Below are positions 36,101 to 48,044 of a DNA stretch of 64,000 nucleotides, piece by piece (the first letter of the stretch is position 1; each line of letters begins with the position of its first letter). The translations under genes were made by a program, and so were the position numbers. Source of the stretch: Ustilaginoidea virens (Eukaryota; Ascomycota; Sordariomycetes; Hypocreales; Clavicipitaceae); contig NC_057320.1 of the NCBI RefSeq assembly GCF_000687475.1, forward strand, positions 2,294,001-2,358,000. The letters run 5' to 3'. Under the pieces are notes generated by a model, which had not been told where the DNA came from, searched no databases, and saw only the letters and a list, made by a program, of their open reading frames with translations.

Positions 36101-38090
36101 AGATGCAGAACGAAACTATATTATATATAATAAGGAACTCCTTACTATTATCTCTTACCTTAAGGCGTAATTAGTAGAACTCTGCTTAATAGCCTCCCTT
36201 TTTATTATCTTTATTAACTATAAAAACCTAGAGTACTTCGCCTGGCTATAAGAAATATCCAAGCGATAAGCCTAATAGGCTAAGATTCTAGCGTTCTTTA
36301 ACTTCTATCTTCAGTATAGGCCTAGATTATAAGCCTAATGCCTTAATACACTTTTTCGGCAGGAATAAAAGGCAGATAGGGCGGAGCTATAAATCGGCTA
36401 AATCCTAAAACTACTATCTATTTTAGTACTTAATATAGATAAGATAGAAAGTAAAAAGATACTAACCTCGGCCCTAAAGACCACCCTACCCCGCGGTTTA
36501 TATATCTTTACTAATTCCTACTTCTAAACTATCTAGGACTAAGCAATATCTAAAGATAATATATATTAGGCCTAATAGATAGTAATCGCAAATAGGGAAT
36601 AACGATTTCTAATAGAGGCAGTAATATAAGAACAAATTGCTGATTATACCCTAAATGCATATAACGTACTCCTTTATTGGGTATAAGTATAACTCCTATC
36701 ATTTAAGCCCCTAACTACTATAGTAATCTAATATTGCTATGACTTACCTATTGCAGGCCACCTAAGGAAAAATACTACCTTCTAACTATTATGACGAGAT
36801 TATCACTTTAATAATATATCGTCTAAGGTAGCAAGATATATTTGGAATTGCTAATGCCGTAGGGTGTATAAAAGCCGTTAATTGCACTAAGGCTTACTGC
36901 AATTGCTACTAATTGCAGACTACTTTTAGTCGCAGATATCGGTCGATTTTATAACTAACCTTTCTGCCTATAATATATCCGACCCGCGATTCCTTATAGT
37001 AATAATAGACCGCCTATTAAAATATATCTAGCTAGAAGCTATATACTTAATAAAAATAGAAGACTACGCAAAGCGGTTCTAATAGTACTAGTAGCGCTTT
37101 TATAGTTTTCCTAAGGAGATTATTAGCGATTAAGGTTCGGATTAAGTAGACTAATTTTAGTCTATACTTTATAAATCAGCTAGGACCGAGCAATTTCTTT
37201 CTATAGCATACTATCCCTAAACCGATAGCAGTATAAAGCGAATAAACTAAAAGGTATAGGCGGTCCTCCGTATTATAATTTCCTTTAATTAATATAATTA
37301 GCTAAACTATCTCGTAGTATATTAACTCGCGTTAAATAACTAGATATTATCTATTACCGGGTTTAGCTTAAACTAGCTGCTTAATAGGTTTAATATTCCG
37401 ATTATTGCTTTGCCCCTAGAAATAACCTTAAGCTTAACTACCCTAAAAGGGCATATAGCTCTTTTTCTTAGTAACCTTAAAGAGGGATAGGAATTAGCCT
37501 AAGCCGCTATCGCTTTCGCATAATAATAATAGCAAGATACTACTAACCGTTTATAATACTTAGCTAAACGCTTCTAGGTTGGCGATTAGGTATAGTTAAA
37601 CCTCTAGAATATTAAAACGAACCGCTTATATAAAAAGCTTGATTAGGTCTCTGCTAAATATACTATTATTGCCATCCTATTACTACTTAATATCCAGCTT
37701 AATATCCTATAGGGCATTTATCTGGTTTTTTATATTAACTTAATCGAATAGGCTGCTTTCGATCTACTACCTAATTAGGTAATAACCGATATATAATCTA
37801 GGCCCTTACTCGTCCTCCCTTAAGACTCTATAAACCTATATAAAGAATATAAGGTTAAGGAGATACTTATAGCGAAAAATATATAAGGTCGAGGATAGAG
37901 ATATAATATACTCGTAAAGTAGAAAAGATATAATTTACCGATATAAGAACCCCTAGAAAATTTCGAGGATACTATTATATAGGAAATATTCGAGGCTAAA
38001 TAGGGGGATATTAGGACTTACAATAGGCCTAGCTAGGTCTCAAAATAGGGTCTATTAGACCGGTAAATAACGCCGAATACCTACTACTAC
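33133..38090 (+). pseudogene. Gypsy A gag-pol with C-terminal chromodomain
   Basis: Gag from ATG 33133 (MEPIMQAI), aspartic protease region near 34,400-34,700, reverse transcriptase with WRFYIDY-AFNKVI near 35,250 and the catalytic motif YLDN at 35556-35567 (YLDD mutated by G-to-A). RNase H is near 35,970-36,240 and integrase near 36,740-37,500. A chromodomain-like segment (EYKVKEILIAKN ... VK-KRYNLP-EPLENFED) is near 37,850-37,990. Stops are dominated by TAG/TAA. The order marks a chromovirus. Confidence 0.88.
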
Positions 38091-38283
38091 TAAAAAAAAA
38101 TAAAATAAAATAATAAAAATACATATAAAAAAAAAAAAAATATAATATAATAAACTAAACCGGGGCCGATATAGGCTTAACCCTAATATACCCCTTTTTA
38201 GGGCTACTCTCTATCTCCCTAAGCCTCCTCCTGCTCTTATAGCAGTATATAGGCTAATAATAGTAAAGGCCCTTATAGGGTAG

Positions 38284-38655
38284 GATGCATATATAGGCTA
38301 TATATCAGACGGAGATAATTCCCTATATATCTACAATATAACGGAATCTATAGGACACTATAAGGCGAATATAGCAAAGGCGCACTAAGAGATAATAAGA
38401 CCTTTTAATAAAACGGGGCTAGATAATACGGTATTTATAGAGGCGGTTACAATAAAGATAGCGAGGGCGTAGGGGGCTATAGCGCAGGGTCTGCCTACTA
38501 CTATAGCGGTTATACTAGATAACCTTACGCTAGCGGTAGTAGAGCCTCTATATAATACCAGCCGCCCTAGTCGTATAATAGTTCCCCCCCTATATAATAC
38601 GCGGGGAGGGCGGGCTAAGATAGGGGCAGAGGTAATCAGGGATATTAAGCTCTAA
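38284..38655 (+). pseudogene. Short sense ORF remnant downstream of Gypsy A pol
   Basis: About 123 codons with two internal RIP-type stops, ending TAA at 38653. The stretch SDG..SLYIYNITESIGHYKANI resembles the frame at 56567-56959 of Gypsy B (TDG.LYDPNIT...GIYYAGNI), and the later PSRIIVPPLYN resembles PTRRQAVPRHN. Family unknown. The resemblance is short, so homology is moderately supported. Confidence 0.45.
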
Positions 38656-39043
38656 CCTAGTATTATTCTATCCTAGTATAATATTCCCGGGCTTCTATTT
38701 ATATCTCCTTTATAATATTCAGAATAGGAGCAAAATCTATAATAGACCCAGCCTAACACCGTAAGGGCATTAATGCCATAGATATAGTAGAAACTATACC
38801 AGCAGTATCTTTTAGCCTAAACGCCAAATATAGGGCGCTAGGGGCCACCTACTCGGCAGCAAAAGCGCAATACTATTAATTATTTAAAGCCCGAAACTCG
38901 GGGGTAAGGATAGCAGTATATACTTTCTGCATATCTATTTTAGGATAAGCGGGCTCTATAATAGCCCTCCCCTCCTTTACTACTTTAATCTAGCTATATA
39001 AGATATATTTTAGTATAAGGTTCCCCGCGAGACGCTAATTAAG

Positions 39044-39400
39044 CTATACGCAAGATGCATAAGAATTAGCGTAGCTTTTACACCTTTTGGCTCTCTTATA
39101 ACGCTTATATATAGGCAACTCTCCGGTCGATTATATATATTTAGTGTATCTATTGTATAAAAACTCTTTGTCTTTTATATATTAATACTCTTTATCTAAG
39201 GAGTCCCCCTTTAGGAGATAATTACTAGCGGTATGGTATAGCTTCTAGGGATGAATAAGGCTCGATCCCTCCTTAATAGGGGCACTTCTAGTAGCGGATA
39301 AAAATATATTCAGGCTCTAAATAGGGTTAGTATAAAACGCTCGCGATAGAGGTAAAGACTTAAGACTTACTAATAGGCTTTACAATAGGCTAGACTAAGT
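39044..39400 (-). pseudogene. Antisense ORF in the Gypsy A 3' region
   Basis: Minus-strand frame ending TAG at 39044-39046. It contains SNYLLKGDSLDKEY, KDKEFLYNRY and LPIYKRYKRAK, matching in order and spacing the Gypsy B antisense frame (GDYLLEGNSSNKEY, HNKEFLYKRY, LPIYMRKGKSK). Internal stops are TAG/TAA. The upstream limit is not resolved and I do not recognise the family. It sits antisense to the element, between pol and the 3' LTR. Confidence 0.65.
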
Positions 39401-39565
39401 CTCACTATAAAAAAAGTTAGCAGCCGGTTATAATAGAGATAGAATTCGGTAAGGAATACTAATGCGAGCGGGATAGAAATAATACTTTAACTAATTAGTA
39501 TATAATACGGGCTTAATACGGGATAAAACTTACGATGATAGGGACCTTTAATACTTATTAATGGC

Positions 39566-40272
39566 TGTTGCAAAATGGTGATTCAGAACACTGTTGGAAA
39601 TGTACTGGATACCGACAGTGGCGTATAAGGCGTTGCAAAATAAAACAAAGAGCTGGTTAAAGATTTAAAGCGTACAAGAGGTTGACCAGAGCAAAGATGT
39701 CAGGGAAATCTGATTCTAATTGTTGGTGACTATTCTAGCTAGAAAGAGGGAATTTTGGGCATATTTCTACTATCTTGAAAAAGTGGTTGAAAATAATGAA
39801 AAACCGCAAAAATAGCGAAAAACCCGACGAAAAGTCGGTCTGCCCAATATCCTACCCAGTGCATACCCAACCAAGCCCAGTGGCTTATAGCGGTGTGCCG
39901 GATGCCCTATAATAGCCTGCCGTACGGGCCGGAAGCCTTATATCGGTGTGCCGTAAAGGCGCGGTGTAGCGGGTGACTGTATGTAGAAGGCCGAAAGTGC
40001 TGGTATTAGCAAGGTTTTGCCCATTTGGTAATCCCGTAGAAATGCGCCGCCTGTTGTGGGCCCTGTGGCCCACTGTGACCGGCCGCTGTGGCCGGTTGTG
40101 GGGCGCTGTGCCGGTGCCGTGACCGGCGCTGTGGCCCACTATAATCGGCGTTGTGGGGCGCTGTGCCCCACCATAGTGCCTGGTATAGCCACCGCAATAT
40201 CTCAACGCAGAGACGTCGTATAGTAGCGAGACCAGTACCAAAATACAGCTAAAAAAGGCGCTGATTTCAACA
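39566..40272 (-). repeat. 3' LTR of copia 2
   Basis: 707 bp, adjoining the polypurine tract, which reads AATCAGAGGGGG on the minus strand. Confidence 0.95.
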
Positions 40273-40362
40273 CCCCCTCTGATTAGCAACATAGCTAATC
40301 CTAGCGTTAGAATAAAAGAAAGAAACCCTGTAAAAAAAAATCAGAAAAAAAAGATGATGATG

Positions 40363-43300
40363 CTATAGGGATTGCAGCCCTAATAGCTGCCGAAATATGG
40401 GGAATTTCGGGCTTAGGAGTGGTTTGGTAAGTCCATCCGCAGGCATATCTGTCGTGGGTAAATAAGATATTTTTACCAGGCCACCATGGGCCTTCTCACG
40501 TATATACCGGAATTTAAGCAAGGTATGCTTAGTGCGGGCATACTAATTTGGGTCATTTGCATTAGAAATAGACCCTTAGTTATCGCAATATAGTGGTATC
40601 GGGCGTTGAATATCGACCTGGATTTCTTTAAATAAATTAGATATCCACTCCACTTCGCGAATTGCCTTAAGTATTGCATCAGACTCGGCTTCAAGCGTTA
40701 ATAAAACCACAGTCGAAGACCGTTTTAACCTCCAGCTAATAGGCCCACCATTCAAGGTAGTAAGATAACCACCAGTGGACTTTAAAGTCAGCCGGCACTT
40801 AGTAAAATCGCTATTAGAAAAAGCAGCTAATACTACGGTAGCTTTAGCGGCTCGGTAACAAATAGCTGTATTTGCCGTACCAGCTAAGTAGCGAAAAGTG
40901 CCCTTAGCAGCATTAAGCTGTGTAGTAGAAGCCTGTTGCATATATCGTAACAGGTATTGCATTAGAAAGGCAAGGTCAGGTCTTGATATCATCATTAACC
41001 ACATCGCTGTTCCTACTAGCTGCTGGAATAAGTATTAATTACTAGCATCTAGCGGCATATTACCAGCCTCAGACTCAGCAAGTATACCGGGCTATAGTGG
41101 GATTAGATGCGGTCGTGCATCCTTAAGGTTGAATTTCTCAAGGACTTCCGTAATAAATTGCGATTAATGCAGCTATAACAGGCCCTTTTCTCTATCCCTA
41201 ATAATCTACACTCTAAGAAAGAAAGAGGCAGGTCCTCGGTCTTCTATAGTATAAACCTTATGGAATTTAGCCTTAAGCTGGTCAATATAGCTAAGGTCCG
41301 GACCGATAATCAAGCAGTCATCTATATAGGTCACAATAAAGGTATGCGTTCCTTTATTATAGAAGACGGCAGCATCAGAAAGTAATGGCTTAAAACCCTC
41401 TTACACTAGAAGGTCTTTTAACCGTAATTGCTATTCGCGAGGGCCTTATTTTAGCCTATATAAGGCTTTCTTTAATAGTATAACCTATAATACAGAGGGG
41501 TTATATCCAACCTTAGTAAGCAAGGCTAGAAGTCGATGATGCTGCTAATCAGACCATAAGGCTAGGTTAGGTGAGAGTAGGCTTTCTGCAAATTCTAGAA
41601 AACTAGCTGGAATCTCTATATAAATCGTCTCTAGTAGTTTACTATTTAGAAAAGCACTAATAAAGTCGATCTGCTCTATTTCCCAGTTATTTGCAGCAGT
41701 AAGAGTAAGGATAATCCTCTATATTGGTGGGATCAAAGTAGAGGTATAGGTCTCTGTAAAGTCTTGCCCAGATATCTATATAAAGCCTTTAATAACTAAT
41801 CGTGCCTTATATTTAACCGGGTTATTATTCGCATCTTTCTTTATATGAAAAACAGGCCGGTTGTGCAATATCTTCCTATTAGTAGGAATATTAGTCTTTA
41901 GTATAAATTGGAAGATATTTAAGTCGATTAATTGCTTGAATTCTAAAAATAAGGCCTTAACCTAGCTATCCTTATGTGGGTTATATAAGACTTCCTTCTA
42001 GCTATTAGGCATACCTTCTAGGGCCCGTTTTGCAGCCTTAATCTTAGCTGCATAGTATATATCGTATATTTGCTGGTAAAAAGTATAGGAAGGGGGGAAA
42101 TCCTATGTGGAAGCCTCTGGGGGGCTGCCTAGGTATCCGAAAATCTAATTGTTTTTCGGCTGGGTGGGTAGGAAAGCACCCTATTAGTCAGTCTATGGGT
42201 CAGACTATTGGTCAGTCTGTGGGTTAGGCTGTTGGTTAGCCTGTAGGTCTAAAAGTAACCTATAGTATCTATAACCTAGGATACCTTGCACGTTTTATAT
42301 CCGTGGCTATATTCTTCCTCGAATTCTACCCCTAATAGCCCTAACCTGGTATGGCTGAATAGGCACTTTTTCTAATACTCGAAATATTTTCTCCTACGGT
42401 CTCTTATTTAAGGCGATATCTAGACTCTCAAATTTTAGATATTCTAGTGTAGGCAGCGTTTTACTATAGCGAAATGCTGTATTTACTAGGAAGCCGGGCG
42501 AAAAGGCAGAATCTATTGTGTCGGAAAGTCGTAGAAAATTAGTATATGTGGGGCTTTAAGATTCAGACTATTGAAAATTTATTATGTAGGGCAAGTCAGA
42601 ATTTTCACTTATATAGGTCATACCTATTTTTGTGATAGATTCGGAAAATCTTTATAGTTGAGATTCCTGGTGATAAGAGCTTTCTGTATTTCCTAGCATT
42701 TACAGCCTTTTTGTATGGGAAAAAGGCGTATTTTCCTTAGCTAGTGAAAAAGGACTGTCTTACCTAAGCTGAAAAGCTAAGTTAGGCTGAAGCGATTTGG
42801 AATCGAAAGACGGCGAATTACTAGGAAATATTGCAGAGTGCTATAGCGGGCCAATTGGTAGGCCCACTGGTTGTAGCAGGCCCATTAGTTGTGGTAGGCC
42901 TGCTGATTGTAGTGGATCCGTATGCTGTATTAGGCCTATTGGTTGTGGTGGGCCTGTAGGCTATGTTGGATCTGTGGCTTGTGGTAGGCCTATGCCTTCG
43001 ACTAGGCCTATACTGTCGGTCTTAGACGAAATAGGCATATTTAGGCGAGGCGACTTCCAAATAGGCTTTTCTAGAGCAATTTAGTTGATATTTACCCCCT
43101 CTAAATTAGAAGGCGGTTGGAAATCAAAAGTGCCCTCTAGGCCACTTAAAATAGGGCCTATACCTTTATTTTAGTAGGTAAAGGTAATAAAAGAGGTCTT
43201 AGTGACGACCCGGCGATATGGGATATAGACGAGGTAGGTGCTATTACCTAGTATAGCTAGTAACCTACCTGACTTAGTCCGGGGGGCCAGCTTATGGCTG

Positions 43301-46146
43301 ATGACCTATTTTTCTGGAGGGATTAGCACCTTTATAGCCGCACTAATAGCCCTAAAGCTAGTAAGGTCGGGTAGGTAGTAATACGTAATTTCCGAAAAGT
43401 CTTTTTTTAATTCCTCGAAAGGTGATAAGGAACGGTTTGAGACTGCTATTAGATTTACTAAGGTAGTAATACTAAGAATTACTGCAGACTAAAGGTAAGA
43501 AGGTAATCGAGACTAAAGTATAGTAGCTCTAAGTCGGTTAATGATAACCCATATAGAGCGTTCTACTAACCTATTTTGCTTATAAATATAAGGGGAAGAG
43601 GTTAAAAAATCTATGCCTTTGAGAGCTAGCTAAGCTATAATAACATCGTTGATTTCCTTGCCACTATTATAATAGAATTTAATAGCTAATTTGCCGTAGC
43701 GATTCCTAAGACCTTGGAAGAACCCCTGTAATACTAGGAATACTATAGGTCCCTCCTTATTAGGTAGTAAATATACCCAATAGAAGCGTGATTTCCGGTT
43801 AACTAAAATAAGGCAAATAGGGCGTTTGTTATATAGAAGAGGATTAATTTAGAAAATATCACCCTCTATAATATCCAAATAGTGTATAGGGTCTAGTATA
43901 GCCCCTGATGTAAAACGCCGAACTAACTTTGCCCTTTTATAGGCAATATAGTTAAAATCAGAATCCTTTACCTTATTAAGATCAGGTAACCCTATAGTTA
44001 ATACATAGGTTTTCTTTAGAAGTTGGATTCCGATGTGCCTAAGCCGGATATACTAAAGTCCGGCTAATAATAGCAGCTTTTGATATTCTATATTAGCAGC
44101 TGGCATTATGACTGGGGCTGGGTTGAGGGTGACCGGGGCCCTCTATAGTGGTTAGGCTATATTAGGAATAATAGCTTCTATTGGTACTACCGAAAAACCA
44201 GGACTAGCTAGTGGGTTAGCTGGTAAGTTAGCTGGTGGGTTAGCTTGCGAATTAGCTGGTGGAAGTAGAAGGTCTGAGTTAGCTGGTAGGGTAGGTAAAT
44301 CCTCTAGTAGGGGATATTCCTTGTATTCTTCTAGGTTAGCTAGGGTAGGTAATTCGACCGAGATACTATATGAAGCCGGGTGATTTTGGCTGGAATGGTA
44401 TAAAAACGGCGAATCTACCCCTTTCTATTATAAAAAGAAGCTATACTTCTTAAAATTAAGAAGCCTAATGCACTTATTGTTGCTGTTAATTAGGCTTTGG
44501 CCCTGAATACTGCTATAATTTAAATAGTGTTTAATGCCGCTAAAGATGTTAATATTAAAAGCTAGTATGAAAAGGGCGTTGGTTAGCTCTAAGGTGCCCT
44601 ACTAAGGTGGGTTAGTGGCTTGTAGTACGGTAAAACGCGCTGTGTCCTACCTATTAGGCTTAATTAGGCTACTACCTGTGCTAATGACTGGTCTGTTTCC
44701 GGTATAGTGTTGGAAGTAGGTGAAATGCTTTTTATCGTTGATGATATGTACCGTAGAACTAGTATTATAGAGTAAAGAATCTATTAGCGTTTTCCTATTG
44801 GATTGTGTACTATAGCTAGTAGCTAGAAATTATATATATTTGTGGTCTTAGAAGGAAGAATAGGCTGTCTTACTGGGTGTAAGATTTAGAGTGTTATAAT
44901 TCCTTAATACGAAGGAATTAATAGTCTTTTCCTTTTCGTCGGTCTTTTATAGGGTATTTACTTTATTAGCTGAATCTTTTTTTTCTTTCTTCTTTTTATT
45001 TTCCGGCTTGCCTTATATAGCTGAAGAAGACTCTTGTTGGGTAGAAGACCCCTGTTTCTTTTTATTAGCGTTAGTGGTAGTATTTTTACCACCCTTGCTA
45101 GTGTTGTTACTAGCTGGCTTGCTACTATTGCTATTAGTAGCGGCACCCTTAACCTTTGCGAGGTGGGTGGTAGCCTTTGCTACTGATGACCCTTTAATAT
45201 GTTGTTCTTCTAGTAAATCAACCATATAAAATTACAGGTTAATATTTAATGTATTTCCCTGAGTATAGGCGATTCTTATTATTGTGTGGTGCTGTTCTGC
45301 CCACTGAAAAAAGACCCCTTCTATAGTATGTAAATACTGGCTGATTTGGTCGAAAGGTTGTATGTGGGAGCTTAAAATTTGCAGCCTAGATAAGTAGCTA
45401 TTAAAGGAGGCATTAAAAGATTCTAAGGTACCCTTATAGCCTATAAAATTTAGTTGATAGAAGGCAGGGTATAGGTGGGTCTACTGTACGTCTGATGAGT
45501 GAGAATACTATTTAGTGAGTAATATAAAGGCTGACTCTGGGTTAGTGTACTAGTTGATAGCGGTAGCTAGTCTTTCTGTGCAACTATTCTTAATAAGTAA
45601 TAGTAAAAGTGCTTACTTTAAATCATTGAACTTACTAGTAATAAAAGGTTCTTCGATAAATTTAGCGATATTAAGTGCCCTAAATTGAATTATAAGGGCC
45701 TGTTTTTATTAGTCGAAGTTAGATACCCCCTTTAGCTTTTGGGATTCCTAGAATCCGTTAGCTGTTTTGGCTAGTTCCTTAATAGCTATAGCGCTGATTT
45801 GGCTGCTAATGCTAGATGGAACCAGCAGGGGTTGCTAGGCTTTAGGTAGTAATAGTAGGTTATTTCCTTTACCTATAGGGGTTTGGAAGGTATCTACATC
45901 TATTATATCCTGGGATGGTGGGCTAGCAGTAGGCTTAATTAGTCTATCTACTAAGGTGCCCACTTTATCAGCTAAAAAATCGATTTTTGAGTTTATTCGA
46001 TTAAATTTATAACTGAATTCTTTTTTTATTTCCTATTGGTCTTCCCTAAGTTGGGTAATTTCCTGGTTATTATTAGATTCTTCTACCTCTGCCGTATTAG
46101 GGACTTAGTAGCCTAGGTTATTAGTAGGAACGTTCTGACTGGCTAT
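40363..46146 (-). pseudogene. Copia 2 Gag-Pol polyprotein
   Basis: One 1,927-codon frame. The expected start codon (46146-46144) is ATA rather than the ATG of its sister copia 3. Gag contains MVDLLEEQHIKGS near 45,225 and a Ser/Asn/Lys-rich tail. Pro/Ala/Asn-rich and Pro/Gly-rich linkers lie near 44,200 and 42,840-43,020. Reverse transcriptase has YIDD intact at 41328-41317. RNase H includes WLMMISRPDLAFLMQYLLRY near 41,000 and STVVLLTLEAESDAILKAI near 40,700, then the end TKPLLSPKFP. Internal stops are TAG/TAA, and no net frameshift separates gag from RNase H. Confidence 0.9.
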
Positions 46147-46419
46147 TATAGGAAGAGAAAAGGTGCCGGAATGTCTTAAAAATGCGAAGAAAATTAAGAC
46201 TGAAAATCTAGATAAAAAAAATCTAGAAGAAAGCTGCGTTAAGGAATAACCTTAGAAAATCCTGTTGCAAAAAGGATGTGTTGCAGCTTAGTGTGGTAGC
46301 TGGGTTCCTAAATCTGGGATGATCAGTCCCTTATTAGTAGATTTCTAGAAGGTTAGCTGCTAAATGCATTAAAATCCTAAATTAGCGTAAAAAAGTCTTA
46401 AGCTGGAAGCCTTAAGACA

Positions 46420-46433
46420 CCGGGCTTATAACC
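46420..46433 (-). promoter_or_regulatory. Primer-binding site of copia 2
   Basis: Reads GGTTATAAGCCCGG on the minus strand, one G-to-A change from the initiator tRNA-Met anticodon-arm complement found intact in copia 1 and copia 3. Confidence 0.75.
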
Positions 46434-47140
46434 TGTTGCAAAATGGTGATTCAGAACACTATTAGAAATGTACTAGATACCGATAGTGGCGTATAAGGCG
46501 TTGCAAAATAAAATAAAGAGCTGGTTAAAGATTTAAAGCGTATAAGAGGTTGACTAGAGTAAAGATGTTAGGGAAATCTGATTCTAATTGTTGGTGACTA
46601 TTTTAGCTAGAAAGAGGGAATTTTGGGCATATTTCTACCATCTTGAAAAAGTGGTTGAAAATAATGAAAAACCGTAAAAATAGCGAAAAACCCGACGAAA
46701 AGTCGGTCTGCCTAATATCCTACCCAGTGTATACCCAACCAAGCCCAGTGGCTTATAGCGGTGTGCCGGATGCCCTATAACAGCCTGCCGTACGGGCCGG
46801 AAGCCTTATATCGGTGTGCCGTAAAGGCGCGGTGTAGCGGGTGACTGTATGTAGAAGGCCGAAAGTGCTGGTATTAGCAAGGTTTTGCCCATTTGGTAAT
46901 CCCGTAGAAATGCGCCGCCTGTTGTGGGCCCTGTGGCCCACTGTGACCGGCCGCTGTGGCCGGTTGTGGGGCGCTGTGCCGGTGCCGTGACCGGCGCTGT
47001 GGCCCACTGTAATCGGCGTTGTGGGGCGCTGTGCCCCACCATAGCGCCTGGTATAGCCACCGCGATATCTCAACGCAGAGACGTCGTATGGTGGCGAGAC
47101 CAGTACTAAAATACAGCTAAAAAAGGCGCTGATTTCAACA
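46434..47140 (-). repeat. 5' LTR of copia 2
   Basis: 707 bp, matching 39566-40272, bounded outside by the ATGGC duplication. Confidence 0.95.
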
Positions 47141-47524
47141 ATGGCCTTAATAAGAAAAAGGGAAGAAAGAAAAGAGCCCTAATAAGGAAAAATAAAGACT
47201 ATAGGGAGATTTCTAGCCGGCAGCTAGTAAAAATTTTTTTATAATGTTCCTAGCTATATTAATTAACCTCTAGCTAGCGGCGCAACAACGAACTTCTATG
47301 CGTTTCTACTATACTATTCCCAATTAATAACTATACGACTCCTATTAATTATATGGCTATATCCGCTATGGTTATAGACGAATCCTTTTTATACCCGGCA
47401 ATTAGCCTATATACGGATTTAAGGATATCGCGATATAGTAATCGGCAATATGATTGGTCCTTAGCGGAGGATTAATTAATAACGGAAGGCGATTTTTCCG
47501 ACTCTAAGGCGGAGAAGGGGGGTA
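47141..47524 (+). other. End of Gypsy A internal region
   Basis: Resumption of Gypsy A after copia 2. It aligns loosely with the end of the Gypsy B internal region (GGAAGAAAGAAAAG... and GCTAG...AAAAATTTTT stretches). No frame is assigned. Confidence 0.7.
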
Positions 47525-47766
47525 TATTACGGGCTCGGGCTACGCCCGCGCTATAATATGGCTAGGACTCGGGCTACGCCTGCGATTAGCCTTAAGAGTA
47601 TCGGCACGGGGTCACGAGGGCTCGCTAAGGACTCGGCCCGTACTACGTACGGGCATAAATAGGCTACTTAGAGGCCCTTATTCGGGCCCTCTCTTTTTCC
47701 TCTTTAGTCTATTTAATATATTCATTCGACGCCTATTCGCAGTAGCCCTAGGGCCAGTCCTTTACA
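47525..47766 (+). repeat. 3' LTR of Gypsy A
   Basis: 242 bp, paired with 32849-33090 and followed by the GTTAT duplication. Confidence 0.92.
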
Positions 47767-47800
47767 GTTATAATAGTAAGGCTAAGAGAGTCTATTTAAA

Positions 47801-48044
47801 TATGAAGAATTAACCCTAAGGCGGCTGCAAATAGGTATCGATAATATATATTAAATAGACTAAGGAGGAAGGAGAAGGATCTAAATAGGAACCTTCTATT
47901 TAGTCTATTTATATCCTAATTGTGATACGTATCGGAGTCCTAGTATAGTCCCGTGATTCTGTCTATCGCCCTTCTTAGGCTAGACGCGGGCGCAGCCCGT
48001 GTCCTAGCCATATTATAGCGCGGGCGTAGCCCGTGCCCGTGACA
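47801..48044 (-). repeat. 5' LTR of Gypsy C with adjacent self-priming site
   Basis: 244 bp. Immediately to its left, 47789-47799 reads AGTCTATTTAA on the plus strand, i.e. TTAAATAGACT in element orientation, complementary to the AGTCTATTTAA inside the LTR. Confidence 0.88.

Larger units (their letters stand above)
39566..47140 (-). mobile_element. Copia element 2, minus strand, complete (7.58 kb)
   Basis: Two 707-bp LTRs (5' LTR 46434-47140 and 3' LTR 39566-40272, read on the minus strand as TGTTGAAATCAGCGCC to TTTTGCAACA). They are flanked by a perfect ATGGC duplication (39561-39565 and 47141-47145). The LTRs differ at about two dozen positions, all transitions. It is inserted in the post-pol region of Gypsy A, so it is the innermost element of the nest. 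Confidence 0.96.
32849..47766 (+). mobile_element. Gypsy chromovirus A, complete but split by copia 2
   Basis: Two 242-bp LTRs (32849-33090 and 47525-47766) reading T(G/A)T(C/T)ACGGGC to CAGTCCTTTA(C/T)A are flanked by a perfect GTTAT duplication (32844-32848 and 47767-47771). Internal sequence is 33091-39565 plus 47146-47524. It lies in the leader of Gypsy C, which resumes at 47772. Confidence 0.95.
18225..48044 (-). mobile_element. Gypsy chromovirus C, minus strand, complete but split
   Basis: Two 244-bp LTRs (18225-18468 and 47801-48044) share a subfamily stretch, GATCTAAATAGGAACCTTCTA, and are flanked by a perfect ATATC duplication (18220-18224 and 48045-48049). Internal sequence is 18469-24149, 31407-32848 and 47772-47800. 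It is interrupted by copia 1 and by Gypsy A. C was inserted into the polyprotein frame of copia D. Confidence 0.92.

Noticed and set aside
42797..43084. Cys/Gly/Pro-rich 95-codon plus-strand frame
   Set aside because: Antisense of the Pro/Gly-rich linker inside the copia 2 polyprotein. The repeats come from the linker's tandem structure.
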